Below are positions 1-7,500 of a DNA stretch of 15,341 bases, in pieces. Below the pieces are notes generated by a model that was not told the origin of the DNA, searched no databases, and saw only the letters and a list, made by a program, of their open reading frames with translations. Position 1 is the stretch's first letter. Each line of letters starts with the position of its first letter. The DNA is from Candidatus Rokuibacteriota bacterium (GTDB taxonomy: Bacteria; Methylomirabilota; Methylomirabilia; Rokubacteriales; CSP1-6). Position numbers and translations under genes: made by a program. The stretch lies in assembly GCA_003220195.1 (NCBI GenBank), contig QHRT01000044.1:1-15341 (forward strand), in the 5' to 3' direction.

Positions 1-211
1 CGCCACCCCTGACGGTGTCCGCGGCGTGGATCTCAGCTGTGTCGCCGTCGCGCACGGCAGCGTTGATCCCGCCCTGGCTGGTGCCGCCCTGGGTTCGAAC
101 CGGATGGACTTTCGAGATCAGCGCGACGTCGGTGCCCCGTGTTTTCGCCGCCAGGGCCGCCCGCATTCCGGCGACGCCGCCGCCTACGATCAGAACCGAG
201 TGCTTGGGCAT
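1..211 (-). CDS. Succinate dehydrogenase/fumarate reductase-type flavoprotein subunit, N-terminal part
   Basis: This is the first 70 or so codons of a flavoprotein that runs off the left edge of the window. The ATG at 211-209 is preceded by a GAGAGAGGG ribosome site. The protein opens MPKHSVLIVGGG and has the FAD dinucleotide-binding glycines GGGVAG at residues 10-15. Residues 33-52 carry the SdhA/FrdA signature ending SQGGINAA, which follows the ADP-binding fold in this family. Such subunits oxidise succinate or reduce fumarate at FAD and pass electrons to an iron-sulfur subunit. Oddly, the position that carries the covalent FAD-linking histidine in classical SdhA/FrdA is Gln41 here (VRTQGGTSQGG), so FAD may be bound non-covalently. 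It could instead be a related fumarate-reductase-like or aspartate-oxidase-like enzyme; the active-site half is outside the window. Confidence 0.85.
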   Translation of the reverse strand, partial: MPKHSVLIVGGGVAGMRAALAAKTRGTDVALISKVHPVRTQGGTSQGGINAAVRDGDTAEIHAADTVRGG

Positions 212-297
212 CGTGACCCTCTCTCTGTGCCGGTGGTCCGTGGGACCTGCCCGGGCCATGTGTTCCAGAGGATCGGCAGCTCGGGATCGAGGGTCGC

Positions 298-327
298 ATC
301 ATACCGCCGACATTTTCGGCGTGCCAC
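298..327 (-). promoter_or_regulatory. Candidate promoter of the flavoprotein gene, with an internal palindrome
   Basis: On the minus strand a TATGAT -10 (298-303) lies 18 bases from a GTGGCA -35 (322-327). It points toward the flavoprotein start at 211, giving a leader of about 80 bases. A perfect inverted repeat, CGCCGA - 5 bases - TCGGCG (305-321), fills the spacer, where a repressor site would act. Only the motif matches are seen; activity is inferred. Confidence 0.35.
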
Positions 328-400
328 GAATCCTGGGAGCTCGCTGGAGGGCGCGGGACGCTCCGGTGGGGATCGGCACCGATCAACGCGACGTGGGAAA

Positions 401-1312
401 ATGACCGGCGTGACACAACTCGACCTACGACTCGCCCCCATGGCCGGTGTGACGAACGCGCCGTTCCGGCTGATCGCGCGCGAGTGCGGCGCCGGGCTGC
501 TCACCAGCGAGGAGATCGACGCGAAAGCGCTGGTCGAGGACAACGCGAAGACGCGGGCGCTCGCGCTGCACCTGCCCGAGGAGAAACCGCTCGCGATGCA
601 GCTCCTCGGCGCCGATCCCGATGTGCTCGCCGAAGCCGCTCGACGTCTCGAGGCCGACGGCGCCGATCGAATCGATCTCAACATGGGATGTCCGGTCGCG
701 AAGATCGTCGCCAAGGGCCAGGGCGCCGCGCTCATGCGCGACCCGCTCGGCACCGCGATGATCTTTCGCACCATGCGCAAGGCGATCCAGGTGCCGTTCA
801 CGATCAAGATTCGCGGCGGATGGGACGACCGGACGCTGAACGCGGTCGAGATCGCCCGCATCGCGGAGTCGGAAGGCGTCGACGGGATCACCGTCCATCC
901 CCGCACGCGCTCGCAGCAGTTCACCGGGCAGGCGCCGTGGGACGTGATCCGGACCGTCGTCGACGCCGTGCGCATTCCGGTCGTCGGCAACGGCGACGTC
1001 GCGAGTCACGACGACGCCCGCGCCATGACCGAGGCCACGGGCTGCGCGGCGGTCATGATCGGCCGCGCCGCGCTCGGCAGGCCGTGGATCTTCGCCGGAT
1101 CGGACGTCGCCAGGGAGGATCGCGCGCGCATCATCCGGCGTCACGTTCAACTGATCGAGGATCTCCTGCCGGCACGGCTCGCGCTGACGCAGGTCGCGAA
1201 GCATCTCGCCTGGTACTCGACGGGGCTGCCGGGCGCAGCGCGGATGCGGCCGGCACTTTTCCACGCGCGCGACGCCGAGGAAGCGCTCTCCATCTTCTGG
1301 AGCGTGTGGTGA
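401..1312 (+). CDS. dus: tRNA-dihydrouridine synthase (DusB/NifR3 type)
   Basis: This FMN enzyme reduces specific uridines in tRNA to dihydrouridine using NADPH. The 303-residue protein is somewhat short for the family (about 320-350) but complete. It shows LAPMAGVTNAPFR at 11-23, the NMGCP motif with catalytic Cys97, the phosphate/FMN-binding Lys136 in KIRGGWDD, His166 in TVHPRTR, then VVGNGDV (194-200) and IGRAALGRPWIF (220-231), with the HLAWY C-terminal helical motif at 268-272. The ATG at 401 was chosen because homology begins a few residues after it; the open frame upstream has no family resemblance. The ribosome site is weak (GTGGGAAA). The stop overlaps the GTG start of the ATP-grasp gene, so the two are probably co-translated. 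The functional link to the downstream peptide-modifying genes is unknown. Confidence 0.93.
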   Translation: MTGVTQLDLRLAPMAGVTNAPFRLIARECGAGLLTSEEIDAKALVEDNAKTRALALHLPEEKPLAMQLLGADPDVLAEAARRLEADGADRIDLNMGCPVAKIVAKGQGAALMRDPLGTAMIFRTMRKAIQVPFTIKIRGGWDDRTLNAVEIARIAESEGVDGITVHPRTRSQQFTGQAPWDVIRTVVDAVRIPVVGNGDVASHDDARAMTEATGCAAVMIGRAALGRPWIFAGSDVAREDRARIIRRHVQLIEDLLPARLALTQVAKHLAWYSTGLPGAARMRPALFHARDAEEALSIFWSVW

Positions 1313-2769
1313 AGACCGCCGCCGCGCGTCCGGTGAAGTTCACTCCGGCGAAGACCGGTTTCGACGAGGCGTTCGCGTCGTCGAGCGCCGTCCGGCCGCA
1401 CTACCGTCCGCTCATGTCGGTGTTTCGCGGCACGACCCCGGCGGAGATGGAGCGGCGAGAAAGGTTGCAGAAGCTCTCGCTGATGAGCCTCGGCATCACG
1501 TTCACCGTGTACGGCGCGGAGGAAGGCATCGAGCGCGTGTGGCCCTTCGATCTGGTTCCGCGCATCATCCCGGCCGCGGAATGGAAACGGATCGAGGCCG
1601 GCCTCGTCCAGCGCATCACGACGCTGAACCTGTTCCTGCTCGACGTCTACCAGGATCAGAAGTGCCTGCGCGACCGCGTGATCCCGCCCGAGCTCGTGCT
1701 GTCGCGCAAGGAGTACAAGCGCGAGCTGCGCGGCGTGGTGCCGCCACGGCGCGTGTTCACGCACGTGGTCGGCACCGACATCATCCGCAACGACGCCGGC
1801 GACTATCTGGTACTCGAGGACAATTGCCGGTGTCCGAGCGGCGTGAGCTACGTGCTCGAGAATCGGGCGCTCCTGCAGCGCGTGTTCCCGGAGCTCTTCG
1901 GGACCTACGCCGTGCAGCCGGTGAAGGACTATCCGGACTTCTTGCTCGAAACCCTGCGCTTCGTGGCGCCGCCCGCGAGCCGGGAGCCGGTGGCCGTCGT
2001 GCTGACGCCCGGGCTTTTCAACTCGGCGTACTTCGAGCACTCGTTCCTGGCGCGGGAGATGGGAGTCTTCCTGGTCGAGAGCCGGGACCTGATCGTCGAG
2101 GACAACCACGTCTTCATGCGCACGACGCAAGGCCGCCAGCGCGTCGACGTGATCTACCGTCGCGTCGACGACGACTTCCTCGACCCGCTCGCGTTCCGGC
2201 GCGACAGCCTGCTCGGCGTGCCCGGATTGATCAACGCGTACCACGCCGGAAACGTCGCGCTGGCCAACGCGCCAGGCTCCGGCGTCGCCGACGACAAGGC
2301 GGTGTACGCGTTCATGCCGGAGCTGATCCGCTACTACCTCGGCGAGGAGCCGCTCCTGCCGCAGGTGCCGACGTACCTGGGATTCCGGAAAAATGATCTC
2401 GCGTACATTCGAGAGAACATCGCGAAGCTCGTCGTGAAGACGACCGGTGACTCCGGCGGATACGGCATGCTGCTCGGCCCCTTCGCCACGCGTGCGGAGA
2501 TCGAGCAGTATCTCGCGACGATGAAGCGCGCGCCCGGGCAGTACATCGCGCAACCCCTGATCGAGCTGTCGAGCCACATGACCTGGACGGGCCACCACTT
2601 CGAGGCGCGCCGCATCGATCTCCGGCCGTTCATTCTCTACGGCGACCGCGTTCGCGTGCTGCCCGGCGGCCTCACGCGCGTAGCGCTCCGGCCGGGGTCC
2701 TACGTCGTGAACTCCTCCCAGGGCGGCGGCAGCAAAGACACCTGGGTCCTGGCCGAGCGCGACGCCTGA
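1309..2769 (+). CDS. Circularly permuted ATP-grasp protein (CP_ATPgrasp type, formerly DUF404/DUF407)
   Basis: This is a predicted ATP-dependent amidoligase with a circularly permuted ATP-grasp fold, thought to form peptide or amide bonds; its substrate is unknown. The 486 residues match the usual family length. Visible signatures are YGAEEGIERVWPFDL (68-82), LVLEDNCRCPSGVSYV (167-182), LTPGLFNSAYFEH (232-244), and the glycine-rich nucleotide-binding loop VVKTTGDSGGYGMLLGP (375-391). The GTG at 1309 is preferred because GGAG (1299-1302) lies six bases upstream and the start overlaps the dus stop by four bases; GTG 1306 is an alternative. The TGA overlaps the ATG of the alpha-E gene by one base. 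In many bacteria this protein is encoded beside an alpha-E protein and a transglutaminase-like protease, exactly as here. Confidence 0.92.
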   Translation: MKTAAARPVKFTPAKTGFDEAFASSSAVRPHYRPLMSVFRGTTPAEMERRERLQKLSLMSLGITFTVYGAEEGIERVWPFDLVPRIIPAAEWKRIEAGLVQRITTLNLFLLDVYQDQKCLRDRVIPPELVLSRKEYKRELRGVVPPRRVFTHVVGTDIIRNDAGDYLVLEDNCRCPSGVSYVLENRALLQRVFPELFGTYAVQPVKDYPDFLLETLRFVAPPASREPVAVVLTPGLFNSAYFEHSFLAREMGVFLVESRDLIVEDNHVFMRTTQGRQRVDVIYRRVDDDFLDPLAFRRDSLLGVPGLINAYHAGNVALANAPGSGVADDKAVYAFMPELIRYYLGEEPLLPQVPTYLGFRKNDLAYIRENIAKLVVKTTGDSGGYGMLLGPFATRAEIEQYLATMKRAPGQYIAQPLIELSSHMTWTGHHFEARRIDLRPFILYGDRVRVLPGGLTRVALRPGSYVVNSSQGGGSKDTWVLAERDA

Positions 2770-3668
2770 TGCTGTCACGCGTCGCCGACGCGCTCTACTG
2801 GATGGGCCGCTACCTGGAGCGCGCCGAGAACCTGACGCGGCTCCTGCTCGTCACCGAAGACCTCGCCACCGAGATCCGTGGCTTCAACGACAAGCTCGCG
2901 CAGGAAGAGTGGGGCGAGCTGCTCGCGATCTTCCCGGTGGAGCTGCGGACCACGCCGGGGAACGGCTCGGAATCGGCGGCGCTGACCTATCTCTCGGCGT
3001 TCCTGGCGAGTCCGACGAACCCGTACTCGGTGCTCTATTCGATGAAGAAGGCGCGTGACAACGCGCGGGCGGTGCGGGAAGCGCTGACCCTCGAGGTGTT
3101 CGTCACGCTGAACGACGCGTACCGCGCGCTCGAGGCCGCGGGCCGACGTCGCATCGAGGACGTGCCCGCCTTCCGCGACACGCTGTCGCGTGACCACGGC
3201 TGGTGCTTCCTGAAGCTCGGGGAATCGGTGGAACGGCTGCACCGCGCCGCCGTGGTGCTGGGCGTGAAGCTCCGGTCCCTGGGCGCGCCCGGGCCGCACA
3301 AGTCACTGCCCGTCTATTACACGCAATGGCGGAGCGTGCTGCGCGGGCTGTCGTCGCTGGAGAACTACCGCAAGACGTACGGCGCCCGGATGGAGCCGCA
3401 CTCGGTCATTCACTTCCTCGTCTTCGACCCGACGGCGCCGCGATCGCTGCGCTACGGCGCCTCGACGGTGAAGAGCCATCTCGACGCGATCTCCGGCGGC
3501 GACGAGCTGACGCCCTCCGGCCGGCTCATCGGCCGGATCGCGGCGCGGCTGCGCTACGACGACATGAGGGTCACGACCGTCGACGACGCGATCCCGCTCG
3601 TCGACGAGGTCGCCGCCGAGGTGGCGAAGACGCACGACGCGATCGAGCTCATGTACTTCGGGACCTGA
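2769..3668 (+). CDS. Alpha-E domain protein (DUF403)
   Basis: This 299-residue, predicted all-helical protein belongs to the alpha-E (DUF403) family, which is almost always encoded with a circularly permuted ATP-grasp enzyme and a transglutaminase-like peptidase. Its biochemical role is not established; it is thought to act as a partner or scaffold of the ATP-grasp ligase. The N-terminal family signature LSRVADALYWMGRYLERAEN (2-21) is intact, and the usual C-terminal ending (HDAIELMYFGT) is present. There is no signal peptide or membrane segment. Translation is coupled: the ATG shares its first base with the stop of the ATP-grasp gene, and the stop lies six bases before the transglutaminase start. 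Confidence 0.92.
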   Translation: MLSRVADALYWMGRYLERAENLTRLLLVTEDLATEIRGFNDKLAQEEWGELLAIFPVELRTTPGNGSESAALTYLSAFLASPTNPYSVLYSMKKARDNARAVREALTLEVFVTLNDAYRALEAAGRRRIEDVPAFRDTLSRDHGWCFLKLGESVERLHRAAVVLGVKLRSLGAPGPHKSLPVYYTQWRSVLRGLSSLENYRKTYGARMEPHSVIHFLVFDPTAPRSLRYGASTVKSHLDAISGGDELTPSGRLIGRIAARLRYDDMRVTTVDDAIPLVDEVAAEVAKTHDAIELMYFGT

Positions 3669-3674
3669 GAGCCG

Positions 3675-4643
3675 ATGTACCTCGACGTCGAGCACCGGGT
3701 CCGCCTCGCCTACGACGGCTTCATCCGCGAGTCGTTCATCGAGCTCAGGCTTCACCCGAAGACGACGCCGCACCAGACCGTGTCCGCGTTCGTGCTGGCC
3801 GTCGGCCCGCCGACGAGCGTGCACCGCTACCGCGACTTCCAGGACAACGTCGTCCACCACCTGTCCATCAACAAGTTCCACGATCGCATCGAGGTGCAGA
3901 GCCGCTCGCTCGTGCACACGCATCCCGCGCACCCGCCCGTCGCGAGCCTCGTCGAGCCGGTGCCGCTCCCGCACATCGCGTACGAGCTGCACGACTTCCT
4001 CGAGCTCGACGGTCCGCTGCGGGCGAGCGCGGCGCTGCAGCGGTTTCACCGCACGCTCGATGTGCCGAAAGACGCGCCGCTCGGCCGGCAGGTTCAGGCA
4101 ATCGGCGCCGCGATCCACGAGAAGTTCAAGTACCAGCGCGACGTCACGCGGTACGATTCGACGACCGACGACTTCCTTCAGGCCGGCGCCGGCGTGTGCC
4201 AGGACTTCACGCACCTGATGCTGGCGCTCCTGCGACAGCGCCGCATTCCGTGCCGGTACGTGAGCGGGTACCTGCACGTCGAGCGCGCGAGCGGCGAGCC
4301 CTCACAGAGCCACGCATGGATCGAGCTCCACTCCCCGACGCACGGCTGGGTGCCGTTCGATCCCACCCACGACCGCGAGATCGACGAGCACTACGTCGTG
4401 GTCGCGCACGGCCGGCACTACGACGACGTGCCGCCGAACAAGGGCATCTACCGCGGCAACGCGAAAGAGACGCTGCAGGCCGAGGTCCGCACGGCCGTCT
4501 CGGGACGGAAGGCGATCAGCGCGCTCCACGAGGAGATTCGCCAGATCGACCTGCCCGTGTACCAGGAAATCCCGGAACGACCGGTCGAGCGCATGGTGAC
4601 GGCGGCCGAGGAAGCGGCCGCGCAGCAACAGCAGCAGCAGTAA
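3675..4643 (+). CDS. Transglutaminase-like cysteine protease with N-terminal beta domain and polyglutamine tail
   Basis: This 322-residue protein joins the bacterial transglutaminase N-terminal beta domain (about 1-125, beginning MYLDVEHRVRLAYDGFI) to a transglutaminase core. The catalytic triad is visible: Cys175 in GAGVCQDFTH, His213 in SQSHAWIE and Asp229 in WVPFDPTHD. No signal peptide is seen, so it probably acts in the cytoplasm on the product or target of the neighbouring ATP-grasp/alpha-E pair, as a peptidase or amide transferase. The last nine residues are AAAQQQQQQ, encoded by a CAG/CAA tract; such a tail is not part of the family and follows an Ala/Glu-rich segment. The gene starts six bases after the alpha-E stop and ends immediately against the converging aldolase gene, with no terminator space. 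Confidence 0.92.
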   Translation: MYLDVEHRVRLAYDGFIRESFIELRLHPKTTPHQTVSAFVLAVGPPTSVHRYRDFQDNVVHHLSINKFHDRIEVQSRSLVHTHPAHPPVASLVEPVPLPHIAYELHDFLELDGPLRASAALQRFHRTLDVPKDAPLGRQVQAIGAAIHEKFKYQRDVTRYDSTTDDFLQAGAGVCQDFTHLMLALLRQRRIPCRYVSGYLHVERASGEPSQSHAWIELHSPTHGWVPFDPTHDREIDEHYVVVAHGRHYDDVPPNKGIYRGNAKETLQAEVRTAVSGRKAISALHEEIRQIDLPVYQEIPERPVERMVTAAEEAAAQQQQQQ

Positions 4644-5744
4644 TCAATCACTGCGGCCGCGCGCCGCGATCTCCCACACGCCTTCGACTTCCCGGCCGCG
4701 CACCGCGTAGATGCGGTCGTAGAGGTTGATCGTCGGATCGCAGTGCGGGGGGAAGAACTCGATCCGCTCGGCGAGCTGCGGCGCGCGATCGCGATCGACG
4801 ATCGTCAGGCGCCCGTGCTCGTCCCCCGCAAAGCCATACTCGACGCCCGGCCGCTCCACCGCTTCGGGCGGAAACGGCTTGTCGGTCGAGAAGGCCTTGA
4901 GGCCGCCGTCCACCATCGCGCGATCCGTTGCCGGGACGCTGACGACCGTTGTCACGACGGTGAGCGCCATCTCGAAGCGCGTCAGCATCTGGCCCTCGTG
5001 ACCGCCGATCCGCCGATAGTCGAGATCCATCACGCAGTAGGAGCCCGCCTGCAGCTCGGTGAGGCCGGGAAGCTCGACGTCGATGTCGTGCGTGCCGGTC
5101 GAGCCGCCGGCGACGATCTCCACCGGCAGTCCGGCCTTTTCGACCATCGTTCTCGTCTCCATGAGCGGGGCCATCGCCGCGTGCGACGCGGCACGCCGTT
5201 CCTTCCATCCCATCACGTGCGCGCACTGGCCGGCGTAACCCTGGAGTCCGCGAAAGCGCAGACCCGGAAGCCGCGCGACGGCGCGCGCGAGCTCGACCGC
5301 GGGCGCGCCGGGCGCCACGCCCGTGCGGCGGCCGCCGACCTCGATGTCCACGAGCGTGTGGACGACGCGGCCCTGGGCCACCGCCGCCTTCGAGATCTCC
5401 GTCGCGTTGGCGAGATGGTCCACGACGATCATCGTGTCGGGCGCGATCTCGACCAGGCGCATCAATCGCTCGATCTTCGCGGCGGGCACGATCTCGGTGG
5501 TGATCAGCAATCCCCGGATGCCGGCGGCGGCCATCACTTCCGCTTCGCCGAGCTTCGCGCAGGCGACGCCGAGCGCGCCGGCGGCGATCTGCCGCCGCGC
5601 GATCTCCGGGCAGCGGTGGGTCTTCGCATGCGGCCGGAGATTTTTTCCGGCACGCCGGACGTGAGCCGCCATGCGTTCGAGATTGCGCTCGAACCGATCG
5701 AGATCGACCAGCAAGGCCGGGGTCGGAATGTCGTCGCGTTTCAT
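4644..5744 (-). CDS. D-threonine aldolase/D-serine dehydratase-like PLP enzyme
   Basis: This is a fold-type III (alanine racemase-like barrel) PLP enzyme of the D-threonine aldolase/D-serine dehydratase family, which splits D-beta-hydroxy amino acids. The 366-residue length is typical. The PLP lysine is Lys41 in RPHAKTHR near the N-terminus, GGSTGTHD (213-220) is a probable phosphate-binding segment, and the C-terminal metal site is HCDPT (334-338). The His-x-Asp pattern fits the metal ligands described for D-threonine aldolase better than the His-x-Cys of D-serine dehydratase. The start is ATG 5744, preceded by AGGGGA with seven bases spacing; the longer frame upstream lacks similarity. Its TGA lies directly against the transglutaminase TAA on the other strand. 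The exact substrate is uncertain. Confidence 0.9.
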   Translation of the reverse strand: MKRDDIPTPALLVDLDRFERNLERMAAHVRRAGKNLRPHAKTHRCPEIARRQIAAGALGVACAKLGEAEVMAAAGIRGLLITTEIVPAAKIERLMRLVEIAPDTMIVVDHLANATEISKAAVAQGRVVHTLVDIEVGGRRTGVAPGAPAVELARAVARLPGLRFRGLQGYAGQCAHVMGWKERRAASHAAMAPLMETRTMVEKAGLPVEIVAGGSTGTHDIDVELPGLTELQAGSYCVMDLDYRRIGGHEGQMLTRFEMALTVVTTVVSVPATDRAMVDGGLKAFSTDKPFPPEAVERPGVEYGFAGDEHGRLTIVDRDRAPQLAERIEFFPPHCDPTINLYDRIYAVRGREVEGVWEIAARGRSD

Positions 5745-5803
5745 GGTGTCATCCCCTTCAATCCGTTTTGGCGTCCATGGCCGTCGCGAAGGCGAATCAC
5801 GAT

Positions 5804-6250
5804 CTAAGCGCCGACAGGCGTCAGAGCGACATGGACGGTGCGCGCGGAGCTTCGAATCCAGTGGACCAGCGCATCCCCCAACTGGTTGAGGGATGCCACC
5901 TCGCACCGAATTGTGAAGCGCGCCTCGCGGCGGTACGGCTCATGACCGTTGTTGCTGACGTTCAGCGCAACAGCTGCATGGCCAACAGAGTCATAGAGAT
6001 AGACTCTCACCGAGACCCAGTGGGCGAAGCCCATATCCCGCCGACCGGCTTCGAGGACCACCTCGTCGCCACGCCCACGGGGAAATGCCTGAAGCGCCGT
6101 GCCGAAGGTCGTGACGTCATCTGCGTACCCGTAAAACTCCTGGCTCGCGGAGAAGCCGCAATCTGAAGCTGCGACCTGGAAGTGGAACATCTCCTCTTCG
6201 TAGGGCCACTTCGTAAACTCGATCCACGGTCGGCTCGTGGTCTCGTCCAT
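5804..6250 (-). CDS. Conserved hypothetical protein, 148 residues
   Basis: I recognise the style of this small acidic protein from uncharacterised bacterial families but can give no function. It has no signal peptide or membrane segment. The pattern is a beta-rich core: FHFQVAASDCGFSASQEFYG (22-41), ADDVTTFGTALQAFP (43-57), then DEVVLEAG, SVRVYLYDSVGHAAVALNV and a late amphipathic helix (NQLGDALVHWI). Base composition looks lower in GC than its neighbours. It starts at ATG 6250, 29 bases after the stop of the upstream TPM gene and on the same strand, so it may be the last gene of the lemA-TPM transcript. A GGGAGG lies upstream but rather far from the ATG. The gap to the aldolase gene (5745-5803) holds nothing notable. 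Confidence 0.75.
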   Translation of the reverse strand: MDETTSRPWIEFTKWPYEEEMFHFQVAASDCGFSASQEFYGYADDVTTFGTALQAFPRGRGDEVVLEAGRRDMGFAHWVSVRVYLYDSVGHAAVALNVSNNGHEPYRREARFTIRCEVASLNQLGDALVHWIRSSARTVHVALTPVGA

Positions 6251-6279
6251 CTAACCGTGCAGTCGCCTCCCGTACCTTG

Positions 6280-6753
6280 TCACCGCCCGAGGCTCACGTC
6301 GTCCGGCAGCTCGTCCGTGTCGTCCGGCCGATGCGGGAAGTGCTCGGCGAGGACACGGGCCACCTCGCGGACGCCCGCCACGATCCCCGCCCGGAGTCCG
6401 GCGTCCCGCAGCGTGGTGATCATCAGGTCGCGGACCCGCTCCCAGTACTCGTCACGTACGTGCGCGTGGATGCCCTCATCCCCGACGATCGCCAGCTTGC
6501 GATGCTTGATCGCGAGGTAGATCAGGACGCCGTTCCGCTGCCGTGTCCGATCCATGCCGAGCGCGACGAACACTTGCTTCGCGCGGTCGAGCGGATGGCC
6601 CGGCCACGCGAAGCGCCGTCGCGGCACGTGCGGCTCGACATGGACGCGTATCTGGCCGGACGTGATGGCTTCCGCCTCGACCACACTGTGCGCGATCTCC
6701 GCGAGATCGTCGTCGGTGAAGTATCGTCGCGCCCAGCGCGGATGATCCGCCAT
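6280..6753 (-). CDS. Soluble TPM-domain protein (YgcG/TPM_phosphatase family)
   Basis: This 157-residue protein is a second TPM-domain protein, without signal peptide or membrane anchor. Family features include the start helix FTDDDLAEIAHSVVEAEAIT (12-31), SGQIRVHVEPHV, the central segment MDRTRQRNGVLIYLAIKHRK and IVGDEGIHAHV, and the conserved ending FPHRPDDTDELPDD. TPM domains occur in photosystem II repair protein TLP18.3 and in many bacterial membrane-associated proteins; weak phosphatase activity has been reported for some, but the role is not settled. ATG 6753 was chosen because its first base is the last base of the preceding gene's stop (TGATG), indicating coupled translation; in-frame upstream codons are only the Gly-rich tail of that gene read in another frame. 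Confidence 0.88.
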   Translation of the reverse strand: MADHPRWARRYFTDDDLAEIAHSVVEAEAITSGQIRVHVEPHVPRRRFAWPGHPLDRAKQVFVALGMDRTRQRNGVLIYLAIKHRKLAIVGDEGIHAHVRDEYWERVRDLMITTLRDAGLRAGIVAGVREVARVLAEHFPHRPDDTDELPDDVSLGR

Positions 6754-7499
6754 CACCAGTCTCCGCTCGCGCCGCCGCCGCCGAATCCACCGCCGCCACC
6801 CGAAAAGCCACCGCCACCGCCGCCTCCTCCGCCACCCCAACCGCTACCGCCACCACCCCCCCAGCCCCACGGCACGATCACCGGCCCCGATGAGTCTCGA
6901 CCTCGACCCGCCGTGAATCCGCGCCGCTCGACGAAGCGACGCGAGCGCATGGCCTCCATGCCGAGGATCACGGCGATGGCCGCGATCACCGCGCCGAATC
7001 CCACGATCGGCCAGGGCTGCTGCTGCTTCGCGGAGCGTTTGCCCGCTCCGGGTCCAGCCTCGATTCTCGCGTAGACCGCGTCGACCGCTGCCCCGAGACC
7101 CTCCGCGTAGCGACCCTGGCGAAACTGCGGCGCGATGGCCTCGCGGATGATCTGGCTCGACACGGCATCCGTGATCGATCCTTCGAGACCGTAACCAACC
7201 TCCAGCCTGAGCTTTCGATCCTGCGCAAACGCGACCAGGATGATGCCGTTGTCGAGCCCCTTCTGACCGATGCGCCAGGCTTCGGCGAGCTTGATCGAGA
7301 CGTCTTCGAGACTCTCGCCCTCGAGCGACGGGAAGATGGCGATGGCCATCTGCGTTCCGGTGGCCTTCTCGCGCTCGGCCAGGCGCGCTTCGAGCCGCGC
7401 ACGATCCGGCGGCGCCAGCAACCCGGCGTAGTCGTTTACCCGTGCGGTCGGCGCCGGCGGAATGATGAGCCCGACGACGAGCAGGGCTACCGTGAGCAG
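6753..7499 (-). CDS. Secreted/membrane-anchored TPM-domain protein with glycine-rich tail (YgcG-like)
   Basis: The protein has a hydrophobic N-terminal signal ending near APTA, the classic TPM opening RVNDYAGLLAPPDRARLE, TPM core motifs (FPSLEGESLEDVSIKLAEAW, IGQKGLDNGIILVAF, LRLEVGYGLEGSITDA), a transmembrane helix (PIVGFGAVIAAIAVILG) and a tail of glycine runs with Trp/Phe/Ser ending SGDW. This layout is typical of YgcG-type proteins encoded beside LemA; they are thought to act at the membrane. The start is a puzzle: the frame covering the signal and the VNDYAG motif contains no ATG, GTG or TTG after an in-frame TGA just upstream. I place it at CTG 7499, behind an AAGGTGA ribosome site inside the end of lemA. 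TTG 7421 is the first canonical start but would remove the signal and family motif. Confidence 0.85.
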   Translation of the reverse strand: MLTVALLVVGLIIPPAPTARVNDYAGLLAPPDRARLEARLAEREKATGTQMAIAIFPSLEGESLEDVSIKLAEAWRIGQKGLDNGIILVAFAQDRKLRLEVGYGLEGSITDAVSSQIIREAIAPQFRQGRYAEGLGAAVDAVYARIEAGPGAGKRSAKQQQPWPIVGFGAVIAAIAVILGMEAMRSRRFVERRGFTAGRGRDSSGPVIVPWGWGGGGGSGWGGGGGGGGGGFSGGGGGFGGGGASGDW

Positions 7500-7500
7500 G

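Noticed and set aside
1147..2778. A 543-codon open frame on the minus strand opposite the ATP-grasp gene
   Set aside because: Its translation is Arg/His/Val/Glu-rich with no family motifs; it is the high-GC shadow of the plus-strand gene.
3203..4729. A 508-codon plus-strand frame across the alpha-E and transglutaminase genes
   Set aside because: Composition is Arg/Ala/Pro-dominated and it overlaps two genes with clear catalytic motifs in another frame.
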